A stretch of 64,000 nucleotides of DNA, taken from Phytoactinopolyspora mesophila (GTDB taxonomy: Bacteria > Actinomycetota > Actinomycetes > Jiangellales > Jiangellaceae). The DNA is taken from contig NZ_WLZY01000002.1 of the NCBI RefSeq assembly GCF_010122465.1, positions 137,076-201,075 on the forward strand. Reading direction: 5' to 3'. The notes under the pieces are model-generated. The model was not told the origin of the DNA. It was given only the letters and a program-made list of their open reading frames with translations, and did no database searches. Shown here piece by piece: positions 44,901-51,897 of this stretch. Every line of letters begins with the position of its first letter. Position 1 is the first letter of the stretch. Position numbers and translations under genes: made by a program.

Positions 44901-45063
44901 GTTTGCCAGGGTGATGCCCGGCGAGCTGATCGGCCGAAGCGGCAAACGGGTGCGGCCGGGCACGACGTGTGGCCCGGCTCGCGCTGGTGACCGGATGCTC
45001 GCTGTTCTCGGCCCACAGACACAGGCCGAGCCGCGGAGACCAGAAGCCATGCACGGCAAGCAT
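41899..45063 (-). CDS. SNF2-family DEAD/DEAH helicase (HepA/RapA-like)
   Basis: 1054 residues. A long N-terminal region (~1-560) is specific to actinobacterial SNF2 proteins. The motor has motif I DDMGLGKTIQLLAL, motif II VLDEAQAIKN, motif III LTGTPMENRLSELWSVMDFL, motif V KAGGTGLNLTAANHVLHLDR and motif VI QATDRAFRIGQKRNV. ATG 45063 (MLAVHGFW) is chosen because GAAGGA lies 7 bases upstream; the open frame continues to 45174. Double-strand DNA translocase, probably in repair or transcription recycling, acting with the SWIM protein whose gene overlaps its end. Confidence 0.93.
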   Translation of the reverse strand: MLAVHGFWSPRLGLCLWAENSEHPVTSASRATRRARPHPFAASADQLAGHHPGKPTTTTLVLPSTRTAPLDSPELVRATPRRASSRPPGLLGWTVPVVCFTPPEALSVLDQRADDVRYGASVSYLADLIAFSGELTERGRVLPELVDAPDGYLARWRPVIQGPDIAAVHALAAAMPPAWRAETDDPAETGGHDPAELLHDALRALVDASVRERLAATGTSLLDPLATRRGRRPRRTPIVETWLDALTSSDGRFTADPDDAAWLTRELAGWADVGTGQSGPARATFRLTEAPQSGPTLFDQAADGEAADEQATTVQADEDPPGHDPENVEAGADGQRWRLEFFLQSVDDPSLLVPAEQVWDGGEELHRWLDRADQLLLGELGRASTMYPELSGALRRARPSALELDAEGAYSFLSTKAGVLAQAGFGVLLPSWWTKPRRVGLRASAHTPTDGVVAAGQLGRGQLMEFEWQLAVGDDPLTGDELAALASAKAPLVKLRGEWVAVDPDQLRRGLEFLGRQPAEPQHKTVTEVLALAAGDPAAADTPLAVTSVHADGWVGDLLSGVAERTLAPVAPPETFHAELRPYQERGLSWLAFLSGLGLGACLADDMGLGKTIQLLALESLQRAEDPDMEPTLLVCPMSLVGNWQREAARFAPSLTVYAHHGAGRPRGTELDARLAAADLVVTTYQTAVRDAEDLHARRWARVVLDEAQAIKNSRSRAAVVVRQFQAHQRVALTGTPMENRLSELWSVMDFLNPGVLGSAEQFRSRYAVPVERYGQAEQAERLRAITRPYILRRLKTDPEIIDDLPEKLEIKQYYQLTSEQASLYQAVVDEMMDKIENTDGIERRGNVLATMAKLKQVCNHPAQLLHDHSEVGRRSGKVTRLEEVLDEILAEGDRVLCFTQYTEFAELLLPHLSARFQQDVLYLHGGTPKKRRDEMVERFQSGDGPAIFLLSLKAGGTGLNLTAANHVLHLDRWWNPAVENQATDRAFRIGQKRNVQVRKFVCVGTLEEKIDDMIEDKKALAEMVVSDGERWLTELSTSALRDVFALSGEAVGE

Positions 45064-45199
45064 CTCGGGTCCTTCGCTCAGCTTGGCGGGTGTTGTGCCT
45101 AGTGGGCGGCAGCGACCGCCGCCTGACGCGACCGCCGGACGGCGCTCCACCCTATCGGGAGCGACGGATGCCACCGGCCGCAGGGACTTCGCGACCTCC

Positions 45200-45261
45200 G
45201 TTGATCATGGGCAGATGACACCTATTCGAAGCCGAACAGGTGCCATCTGCCCATGATCAAC
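45200..45261 (-). repeat. 62-bp palindromic element, family 1, copy A (inverted)
   Basis: Arms GTTGATCATGGGCAGATG (45200-45217) and CATCTGCCCATGATCAAC (45244-45261) are exact reverse complements. The 26-base centre (ACACCTATTCGAAGCCG...) is not symmetric, so it has a direction; this copy is in reverse orientation relative to the copies at 46918 and 56289. It lies between the SNF2 start and the truncated soxR. Confidence 0.92.
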
Positions 45262-45268
45262 TCGGTGA

Positions 45269-45640
45269 ATTACGGGCGGACGCCGGACCACCGGTAATCA
45301 ACGCCGGTACAAACGAGATACGCTGCGCCGGGTCGCCTTCATCAGAGTGGCTCAGCGGGTCGGTATCCCGTTGCGGATGGTGGCGGACGCGCTGGATTCC
45401 TTGCCTGAGGGTCGTACCCCGACACGTCAGGACTGGGCCGAGCGCTCGGCCTCCTGGCGGGCGGAGCTGACCGTACGGATCGATCAGATGACCCGGCTGC
45501 GCGACGATCTCTCGGACTGCATCGGCTGTGGCTGCCTGTCGCTCGACCGGTGCAAACTGCGCAATCTCGACGACAACCTGGGCGACGAGGGTGCCGGGCC
45601 GCGGCGGCTGCTCGTCGACGAACTGCGCGACGACGGCTGA
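45269..45640 (+). pseudogene. soxR: SoxR remnant lacking most of the DNA-binding domain
   Basis: The iron-sulfur motif CIGCGCLSLDRCKLRNLDDN (CX2CXCX5C) and PEGRTPTRQDWAERSASWR identify SoxR, the redox-sensing MerR-family activator. Before the GTG at 45347 the same frame still reads ITGGRRTTGNQRRYKRDTLR and RVAFIR, matching SoxR up to about residue 30-35, then hits a stop at 45266. The first helix-turn-helix is gone; the homology begins 7 bases after a 62-bp palindromic element. About 123 codons of the ~150 remain. A GTG-started 97-residue fragment might still be made, without a complete DNA-binding head. Confidence 0.85.
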
Positions 45641-45757
45641 CGTGCCGCACCGCGAATCCGCGACCTGCCCCGGTGTCCACGTGGATGCCTCGCTCATATC
45701 GCGAGACGCAGCCCCGAGGCGCCGCTGTGATCACGGGTGGCGTTCACCTGAGAGTTA

Positions 45758-45785
45758 TTGACACGTTACGTGAACGTGACATGAT
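45758..45785 (+). promoter_or_regulatory. promoter with embedded operator-like palindrome
   Basis: -35 TTGACA (45758-45763), 16-base spacer, -10 CATGAT (45780-45785), 7 bases, then ATG 45793. The spacer contains CACGTT-N5-AACGTG (45762-45778), a perfect 6-base inverted repeat. Suggests a repressible, leaderless transcript. Confidence 0.55.
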
Positions 45786-45792
45786 CATCATC

Positions 45793-46680
45793 ATGCGACT
45801 GACTCAGGTTCTCAGACTGGCCGCGGTCGCGGCCCTGGCGGCCGGCACTGCTCTTGGCACGGCCGCGACAGCTGTCACAACCACTGCGGATACGTCCGAT
45901 TCCTCGCCGTCGCAGGCGCCGGACCGTGCGGCGAGAGTGATGAGCTTCAACATCCAGCACGGCGTGGGCCTCGACGGCCGGCTCGACCTGCAGCGGATCG
46001 CTGATGTGATCGAGACCGAGGACGCCGACATCATCGGCCTGCAAGAGGTGGACCGGCACTGGTCGGAGCGCAGTGACTTCGTCGATCAGGCCGCCTGGCT
46101 GGCGCGCGAGCTGAACATGCACGTCGTCTATGGGGCCAACCTTGATCGTGACCCGTTCAATCCGGGTGAGCCGCGTCGTCAGTACGGCACGGCCATCCTG
46201 AGCAACGCCCCGATCCTCGAGTGGGACAACACCGATCTGCCGCGCTATGAAGGGCACGAGCAGCGAGGTTTGCTGCGCGCCCGCATCGTCGTCCGGGGTG
46301 TGCCACTACAGGTGTACAACACCCACCTGCAGCACAACGACGCCGACGAGCGCATGGAACAGGTCGAGGCGATCAAAGGGCTGATCGGCACGCCTGACGA
46401 CTCCGTCATCCTGCTCGGTGACCTCAATGCCAGGCCCGATGCGCCCGAGATCGCCGCGATACTGGAGAACCTGGTGGACACCTGGGAGGACGCGGGCCTG
46501 GGCGACGGGTACACGTACCCGAGCGACGGCCCCGACCGCCGCATCGATTATGTGCTCAGGTCCGACGACGTCATCACGCGTACCGCGGCGGTGGTCGCGA
46601 CCGACGCCTCGGATCACCTCCCGGTGTACGCCGACGTGCTGCTGCCCGGGTCGAAGGTCGGGGTCGGCAGGCGAGGTTAG
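45793..46680 (+). CDS. secreted endonuclease/exonuclease/phosphatase-family protein
   Basis: 295 residues from ATG 45793 (MRLTQVLRLAAVAALAAGTA), with a Sec signal peptide cut near residue 28-35. The mature protein is a full EEP domain: VMSFNIQHGVG, IIGLQEVDRHW (metal-binding Glu), YGTAILSNAP, LQVYNTHLQH, ILLGDLNARPD and DASDHLPVYADV (catalytic Asp-His). Family members hydrolyse nucleic acids, sphingomyelin or phosphoinositides; the substrate is not evident. ATG 45781 is another possible start, but it overlaps the -10 box. Confidence 0.85.
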   Translation: MRLTQVLRLAAVAALAAGTALGTAATAVTTTADTSDSSPSQAPDRAARVMSFNIQHGVGLDGRLDLQRIADVIETEDADIIGLQEVDRHWSERSDFVDQAAWLARELNMHVVYGANLDRDPFNPGEPRRQYGTAILSNAPILEWDNTDLPRYEGHEQRGLLRARIVVRGVPLQVYNTHLQHNDADERMEQVEAIKGLIGTPDDSVILLGDLNARPDAPEIAAILENLVDTWEDAGLGDGYTYPSDGPDRRIDYVLRSDDVITRTAAVVATDASDHLPVYADVLLPGSKVGVGRRG

Positions 46681-46703
46681 AAGCGGGGGAGGAGATCGGC
46701 CAC

Positions 46704-46922
46704 ATGCGGCGTGAGGCGGTGTCGTCGTCGGTGATCGCGTCGATCGGCTACGACGCGGACAGCCAGGTGCTCGAGGTCGAGTTCCACTCCGGTGAGCTCT
46801 ACCGCTATCTCGGTGTACCGGAGTTCGACGTCGCACGCCTCAAGCGTGCCGAGAGCATGGGCCGGTTCCTGAACGAATGGATCAAACCGCGCTACGAGTT
46901 CGTCTACGTCGCCCCGCGTTGA
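46704..46922 (+). CDS. KTSC-domain protein
   Basis: 72 residues, essentially a single KTSC domain: SSVIASIGYDADSQVLEVEF and SGELYRYLGVPEFDVARLKR, ending KPRYEFVYVAPR. Small domain of unknown role, sometimes fused to lysyl-tRNA synthetase-like or found near phage genes. It follows the EEP gene by 23 bases, so the two may be co-transcribed. Its stop codon (TGA 46920-46922) lies inside a 62-bp palindromic element, which therefore fixes the C-terminus. Confidence 0.85.
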   Translation: MRREAVSSSVIASIGYDADSQVLEVEFHSGELYRYLGVPEFDVARLKRAESMGRFLNEWIKPRYEFVYVAPR

Positions 46923-46979
46923 TCATGGGCAGATGGCACCTGTTCGGCTTCGAATAGGCGGCATATGCCCATGATCAAC
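46918..46979 (+). repeat. 62-bp palindromic element, family 1, copy B
   Basis: Arms GTTGATCATGGGCAGATG (46918-46935) and CATATGCCCATGATCAAC (46962-46979, one mismatch), centre GCACCTGTTCGGCTTCGA. Overlaps the 3' end of the KTSC gene. It matches the reverse complement of copy A at nearly all positions. Confidence 0.92.
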
Positions 46980-46999
46980 GGGGAGTTGTGGGGGTTGAT

Positions 47000-47078
47000 G
47001 GGCAGGCGGGCAGGTCGGGTAGGCGGGCAGATCGGGCAGATCGGGCAGATCGGGCAGATCGGGTAGGTCGGCCGCGTG
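47000..47078. repeat. 9-base tandem repeat (GGGCAGATC) between KTSC and PL8 genes
   Basis: Five perfect GGGCAGATC units (47025-47069), flanked by degenerate units (GGGCAGGCG, GGCAGGTC, GGGTAGGTC) on both sides. It ends at the PL8 stop codon. The 8-mer GGGCAGAT also occurs in the arm of the adjacent 62-bp palindrome. Not a CRISPR: no spacers. Confidence 0.85.
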
Positions 47079-50039
47079 TTACTGGAACTGCAGTTGCGGC
47101 CCGCTCCCGGATTCCCGGTCGCGGATGAACACAGCCAGGGTCCGGGCGTCGCCACCGGGACCGGCCAGGGCCACGGTCAGCTGCTCTTCTCCCGCTGCGA
47201 TGCGCTCCTGGAGCAGGTCCGACACGTCGATCCCGTACCACTCGGGAGTGTCCCCGGTCATCGTCACCGTGCCGACAGCATCGCCGAGCTCGGGCTTGGT
47301 GTTCCAGGTGAGCGTCTCTTCGTCCCAGGTGTTGTCGGGGACCTCGTAGAGGGTGTGGGTGGTGACGTTGCCGCCGTCGTCGGCCACGTTGCCGTAAAGC
47401 CGCAGTGTTGCCAGCCCGAAATCCTCCGGCATGTCGGTCAGGTCGAAACGCAGGAACGTCTGCCGGGCCCAGTCGAGCTCGGGCACCTGCTTGACCACCA
47501 GACCTTGGCCGTTGAAGCTCTGACCGGCGTAGGCGCCGCCACGGACGTAGGTGTCGGCCTGCACATCGAACGTGTCGCCCTGGCAGCCCGCTGCCGGCAG
47601 CTCCGGCCGGCTGTCCGGATCGACCCGCAGGCTCAGCTGGAACGACGCGCCCCTGCTCGCTTCGGTGTCCACGGCGAAACGCAGCGGGGACGTCGAGAGC
47701 ACGCTGATCCGGGGATCGGCCTCGATGACTTCGTCGGCGTCGCGGGCGACGTCGAACACGAGGCGCTGTTGCTGCTGGGTCGGATCGGAGACGGAGATGT
47801 CGAGCACGTCGCCGTCCTGACGGAGCACCATAGCCGACTGGTGGTAGCTGTGCACCAGATCGGCGGCCGTGGCGCAGGTCCAGTAGTTCGCCGCGAGCAG
47901 GGTGGTGCCGTCGTCGTCGCGGATCACGGACTGGACGTCGGCGGTGTTGCCGGTGATCTGGATACCCGTGCCCGCCGCCAGCGCTTCGGCGGCCTGCTCG
48001 GTCTGCCCGGCGGTGCGGCCTGGTAACAGGTAGTAGGCGTAGCTCGCATCGGTGGGTGCGTCGCCATGGTCGAACCAGAACGTCGCGTACTCGCGGGTGG
48101 CCTCGTCGTCCGGGTGGGCCGGCAGGTTCGCCCCGATGTCCGACCACCGGCCGGTCCGTGCTTCGCCGCGCACACGCAGGGCGTCGTCGCTGGGAAATAG
48201 GTACCCGCCCGCGCCGTCGAGATGGAGCCAGGACGGGTTGTCCAGGACGTCATCCATACCGGCAGTCGGCTTGGCGTCTCCGTCCACCGTGAGGGTTGTG
48301 CCGCCGTCGGGAACCATGCGGTTCTCGACGGTGGTTTGCGCGGCGACATTGGACGCCTCGATACCCGCGCCGAGCGCCACGATCGTGTCGCCCAGGGTGA
48401 ACCAGGACTTCTTCCCGGTCAGATCGATCGGCTGACCGGCTTCGTCACGCAGGGCGGTGAAGTGCATGCCGTAGGCGCCGTCGTCGCCGAGGACGGCGCC
48501 ACCGGCCGTGCCGGCGCCTCGAGGCTGGCGCCACCCGGTGTTGTCCGTGCGGGGATAGCTGTCCTCGGTGGCCACGGTGGTGCCGGCCAGGTGATAGGGG
48601 TCGACCGTGGGCCAGAATTCGTCGGCGTACTGGCGGTAGTCGTGATCGTAGACGTAGGTCATGCCCTCACCGGTGTACCAGCCACGTAGATTCTCCCCGT
48701 TGCCGGCCTCGTAGCCGGCGATCCGGCTGCTGCGCGCGGAGACGGTGAAGGCCCAGTCGCCCTGGAAATGCGCCTTCCGGTCCATGGCCGGGAACTGTTT
48801 GTGCATGGTGAGCGGACCGCGTGGTTCGACGCCGTCGATCGCGTCGCGGATCGCCAGAATGCGGGGGATCGACGTGCCGCCGGCGCGGGGGGCGTCGTAC
48901 GGGTCGTACCCCTGTTGCGCCATCTCGGCCAGATACGCGCGGATGCGGGGCTGCAGTTCGTCCGGGGCGGCCTCGACGAGGTTGGCGATGGAGTGGAACA
49001 GCCCGTGTCCGCCGGTGAGCGTGCTGCGTCCGATCCGGGAGATGTCCCGCCCCCGAGTGTGGTCGAACAACTGACCGGCGAACGTGATCGGCTCATACGA
49101 GTCGAAGATCCAGTTCCACACATTGGCCACGTTCGGGTCGGTGACCTCCCACGGGGTTCCGGCGAGCAGGTTCAGCGTCCGGGACAGTCCGCCCATCAGC
49201 ACCAGCCCGTATGAACCGGTGTAGGCGATGTCGTTGTGCTGGACGAACGAGCCGTCGCGGTAGAAACCATCACCACTGGTGACGTACTCGAATACCTGGC
49301 TGAGCGCGTCCCTTCCCTCGGCGATGCCGTCGCTGTCCTCGTCGAGCAGGCCCCATCGGATGACGATCCACGCCTTGTCGATCCGGTTGGCACCGGTCTC
49401 GATCACGCCGGGATGCCGGACCCGCTTGGTCGCGTCCGGAACGTGGTAGCGGACCGCGTCGAGCAGTCGCTGCCGCACGTCAGCAGGTGTCTCTTCGTAC
49501 ATCAGGGCCAGGGCGTCGGTGACGGCGGCTGGGGTGCCGATCTCCCACCACCACCAGTTGTCGTATTGCTGCGAGCCGACGTGGTAGTGCTGGCGCTCCA
49601 GCCAGTCGAGGCCGAAGACGATCGCATCGGCCAGCTGAGGGTCGCCCTCGAGCGCGGCTCCTTTGGTCTGGTAGACGATCGCCATGGTGCGCAGCCGCTG
49701 GGCGGAGTTGCCGAAATCCGACTCGGCGGTCTCCATGTCCGGCCACAGATACTCCGGATCACCCTCGGTATTCATGGTGTCCAGATGATCCTGGGCGTCG
49801 GCATTGAGGCTGTCGATGAGCGGCGCCAGCTGCGGATCATCGGGATGGAAGTCCCGGCCGCCGGTCAGAGACTCGACCAGCCGGTGACGCATATCGACGA
49901 ATGCCGGTTTTCCGGTCGAGACATGATCAGGCACCGGCGCGTTCGGGGGCGGGCTGGCCGAGCCAGGAGCCAACATCATCGGAGTGATCAGTGCGGCCGC
50001 GACCGTGGCGATGGCGGCGTGGAACAGACGTGATCGCAT
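47079..50039 (-). CDS. secreted polysaccharide lyase family 8 (hyaluronate/chondroitin/xanthan lyase type)
   Basis: 986 residues. Signal peptide MRSRLFHAAIATVAAALITP ... GSAS. An (alpha/alpha) toroid N-terminal domain has NWWWWEIGTP, GANRIDKAWI and SFVQHNDIAYTGSYG; Asn218, His268 and Tyr277 have the spacing (50 and 9 residues) of the catalytic triad of hyaluronate lyases. Beta-sandwich domains follow (NGENLRGWYTGEGMTYVYDH, GKKSWFTLGDTIVALGAGIE). The C-terminal ~165 residues (ADTYVRGGAYAGQSFNGQGL) form a DNRLRE/CBM-like module. AGGAGG precedes the ATG. Last gene of an ABC-importer operon; it degrades a uronic-acid polysaccharide outside the cell. Confidence 0.92.
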   Translation of the reverse strand: MRSRLFHAAIATVAAALITPMMLAPGSASPPPNAPVPDHVSTGKPAFVDMRHRLVESLTGGRDFHPDDPQLAPLIDSLNADAQDHLDTMNTEGDPEYLWPDMETAESDFGNSAQRLRTMAIVYQTKGAALEGDPQLADAIVFGLDWLERQHYHVGSQQYDNWWWWEIGTPAAVTDALALMYEETPADVRQRLLDAVRYHVPDATKRVRHPGVIETGANRIDKAWIVIRWGLLDEDSDGIAEGRDALSQVFEYVTSGDGFYRDGSFVQHNDIAYTGSYGLVLMGGLSRTLNLLAGTPWEVTDPNVANVWNWIFDSYEPITFAGQLFDHTRGRDISRIGRSTLTGGHGLFHSIANLVEAAPDELQPRIRAYLAEMAQQGYDPYDAPRAGGTSIPRILAIRDAIDGVEPRGPLTMHKQFPAMDRKAHFQGDWAFTVSARSSRIAGYEAGNGENLRGWYTGEGMTYVYDHDYRQYADEFWPTVDPYHLAGTTVATEDSYPRTDNTGWRQPRGAGTAGGAVLGDDGAYGMHFTALRDEAGQPIDLTGKKSWFTLGDTIVALGAGIEASNVAAQTTVENRMVPDGGTTLTVDGDAKPTAGMDDVLDNPSWLHLDGAGGYLFPSDDALRVRGEARTGRWSDIGANLPAHPDDEATREYATFWFDHGDAPTDASYAYYLLPGRTAGQTEQAAEALAAGTGIQITGNTADVQSVIRDDDGTTLLAANYWTCATAADLVHSYHQSAMVLRQDGDVLDISVSDPTQQQQRLVFDVARDADEVIEADPRISVLSTSPLRFAVDTEASRGASFQLSLRVDPDSRPELPAAGCQGDTFDVQADTYVRGGAYAGQSFNGQGLVVKQVPELDWARQTFLRFDLTDMPEDFGLATLRLYGNVADDGGNVTTHTLYEVPDNTWDEETLTWNTKPELGDAVGTVTMTGDTPEWYGIDVSDLLQERIAAGEEQLTVALAGPGGDARTLAVFIRDRESGSGPQLQFQ

Positions 50040-50079
50040 CAGTGAAACCTCCTCGGGCTGGGGTGGCGATGGGCGGGTT

Positions 50080-50976
50080 TTACTTGAGCGCGCCGACGGT
50101 CATGCCGACGTGGATACGGTTCTGGAAGATCAGGTAAACGGCGAGCAGGGGGAACATGGCGATCATCAGACCCGCGAACAGTGCGCTGTAGTCGGCCGCA
50201 TAGCCCTGGCTCACCGACAACGCGGCGAGTCCCTGTGTGAGGACGTACTTGTCCTGGTCGGAGACGAGCACCAGTGGAAGCAGGTACTGGTTCCACAGAC
50301 CGAGAAAGTTGAAGATGCCGATGCTGATGATTCCGGGCCGGGCCATCGGCAACATCACCCGGAAGAACACCCCGAACTGGGAGGCGCCGTCGATCAGCGC
50401 CGCTTCGGCGATAGCGGTGGGTAACGTGCGGAAGAAGCTGGTCAGGAAGAACACAGTGAACGGAAGCGCGTAGGCCGTGTAGACGAGTATCAGCCCGTGG
50501 TGCGTGTTGAGCATGCCCAGGTCGCGGACGACGAAGAACAGCGGCACCAGCGCCAGGAAGACCGGGAACATCATCCCGGCGATGAACAGGTAGAACAGCA
50601 GCCGGTTACCGGGGAAGTCGAACCTGGCCAGGACATACGCCGTCATGGAACCCAGCAGCATGGTCAGCACGAGCGCACCGCCCACGACGATCAGCGTGTT
50701 GATGAAGTAGCTGCCGATCTGGGCGGTGGTCCACGCGCGGACATAGTTGTCGAGGTTCAGTGCCGCGGGCAGGGCCCACGGCGAGCTGAATATCTCGGCG
50801 TCGGTCTTGAACGACGTCATCAGCGCCCAGACGAGTGGGATCCCGACGACGGCCGCCCAGGAGATCAGGAACACATGCGAGACGCCCCTGGTCACTCGCC
50901 GGGAGGCGGCGCGCGCAGGCGCTGGCGGGGAAGTCGGCGGGGCTGTCAGTCTGCTGGTGGATGGTGCGAGTGTCAT
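50080..50976 (-). CDS. carbohydrate ABC transporter permease (MalG type)
   Basis: 298 residues with six hydrophobic segments; the EAA loop EAALIDGASQFGVFFRVMLP contacts the ATPase. N-terminal cytosolic tail is Ser/Pro-rich. Forms the importer channel with the MalF-type protein encoded 12 bases upstream. No ATPase gene is in this operon, so a shared MsiK-type ATPase is probably used, as is common in actinobacteria. Confidence 0.92.
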   Translation of the reverse strand: MTLAPSTSRLTAPPTSPPAPARAASRRVTRGVSHVFLISWAAVVGIPLVWALMTSFKTDAEIFSSPWALPAALNLDNYVRAWTTAQIGSYFINTLIVVGGALVLTMLLGSMTAYVLARFDFPGNRLLFYLFIAGMMFPVFLALVPLFFVVRDLGMLNTHHGLILVYTAYALPFTVFFLTSFFRTLPTAIAEAALIDGASQFGVFFRVMLPMARPGIISIGIFNFLGLWNQYLLPLVLVSDQDKYVLTQGLAALSVSQGYAADYSALFAGLMIAMFPLLAVYLIFQNRIHVGMTVGALK

Positions 50977-50988
50977 CGCCCGTGCTCC

Positions 50989-51894
50989 TCAGTACTCGAT
51001 CCGTTCGCGGCGGGACAGCCGGAACGCCACTGCCGCGAACACGACGGTGATCAGGCACAATGCCACGCCAATGGCGGATGCGTAGCCGAACTCGCCGCGC
51101 TCGAACGCGGTCCGGTACAGGTAGGTCGCGACTACTTCGGTGGATCCGTCCGGCCCGCCTCGTGGGGTGAGCACTGCGGCGATGGCGAACAGATCGAGCG
51201 CGGCCATCCCGAGGTAGACATAGGCGACCTGGACCGTCCCCCACATCATCGGCAGCGTCACCTTCCAGAACGTGCGGAAGGCGCCGGCACCATCCAACTG
51301 CGCGGCCTCGAAGTACTCGTGCGGGATGGCGGACATCGCCGCGCTGAACAGCACCACGTAGAAGCCCACCGCGCCCCAGACGACCACCCCCATGATCGCC
51401 CACAGCGCGGTGTCCGGATTGCCCAGCCACGAGCGTTGCAGCGCGCCCAGGCCCACCGCATCCAGTGTCCCGTTCAGGATGCCCATGCGGGGATTGAAGA
51501 CGAACTGCCAGAGCACAGCCGCCATGACGGCCGGCAGGATGTGCGGGAAGAAGTACACGATCCGGTAGAAACCCGCTCCTCGGATGCCCCCGATGCCGCG
51601 GCTTCCCCCGGAGATGTTCAAGATCGACGCGAAGAACAGCGCGAGCGTCATGACGATGAGCGGCCAGACGATCAGGAAGATCATGTTGTGGCTCAGCGCC
51701 CGCCACCACACCGGATCGGAGAGCAGCCGGACGAAGTTGTCCAGCCCCACGAAGTTGCGCTCCGCGCTCAGCCCGCCCCAGTCGGTCATGGATACCCGGA
51801 ATGCCTGCAGGTACGGCCACAACACGAACACCGCGTAGAACAACAGCGGTGCGGCGAGGAAGGTGCCGATCAACCGGTACTTTCCCGTGTGCAT
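50989..51894 (-). CDS. carbohydrate ABC transporter permease (MalF type)
   Basis: 301 residues, six hydrophobic segments, EAA loop EAAQLDGAGAFRTFWKVTLP. First segment LIGTFLAAPLLFYAVFVLWP. Its ATG follows the stop of the binding-protein gene by 3 bases, so the genes are co-translated. Partner of the MalG-type protein. Confidence 0.92.
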   Translation of the reverse strand: MHTGKYRLIGTFLAAPLLFYAVFVLWPYLQAFRVSMTDWGGLSAERNFVGLDNFVRLLSDPVWWRALSHNMIFLIVWPLIVMTLALFFASILNISGGSRGIGGIRGAGFYRIVYFFPHILPAVMAAVLWQFVFNPRMGILNGTLDAVGLGALQRSWLGNPDTALWAIMGVVVWGAVGFYVVLFSAAMSAIPHEYFEAAQLDGAGAFRTFWKVTLPMMWGTVQVAYVYLGMAALDLFAIAAVLTPRGGPDGSTEVVATYLYRTAFERGEFGYASAIGVALCLITVVFAAVAFRLSRRERIEY

Positions 51895-51897
51895 CGA

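Noticed and set aside
47025-47069. CRISPR array
   Set aside because: Repeat units are 9 bases with no spacers and no cas genes nearby; it is a simple tandem repeat.
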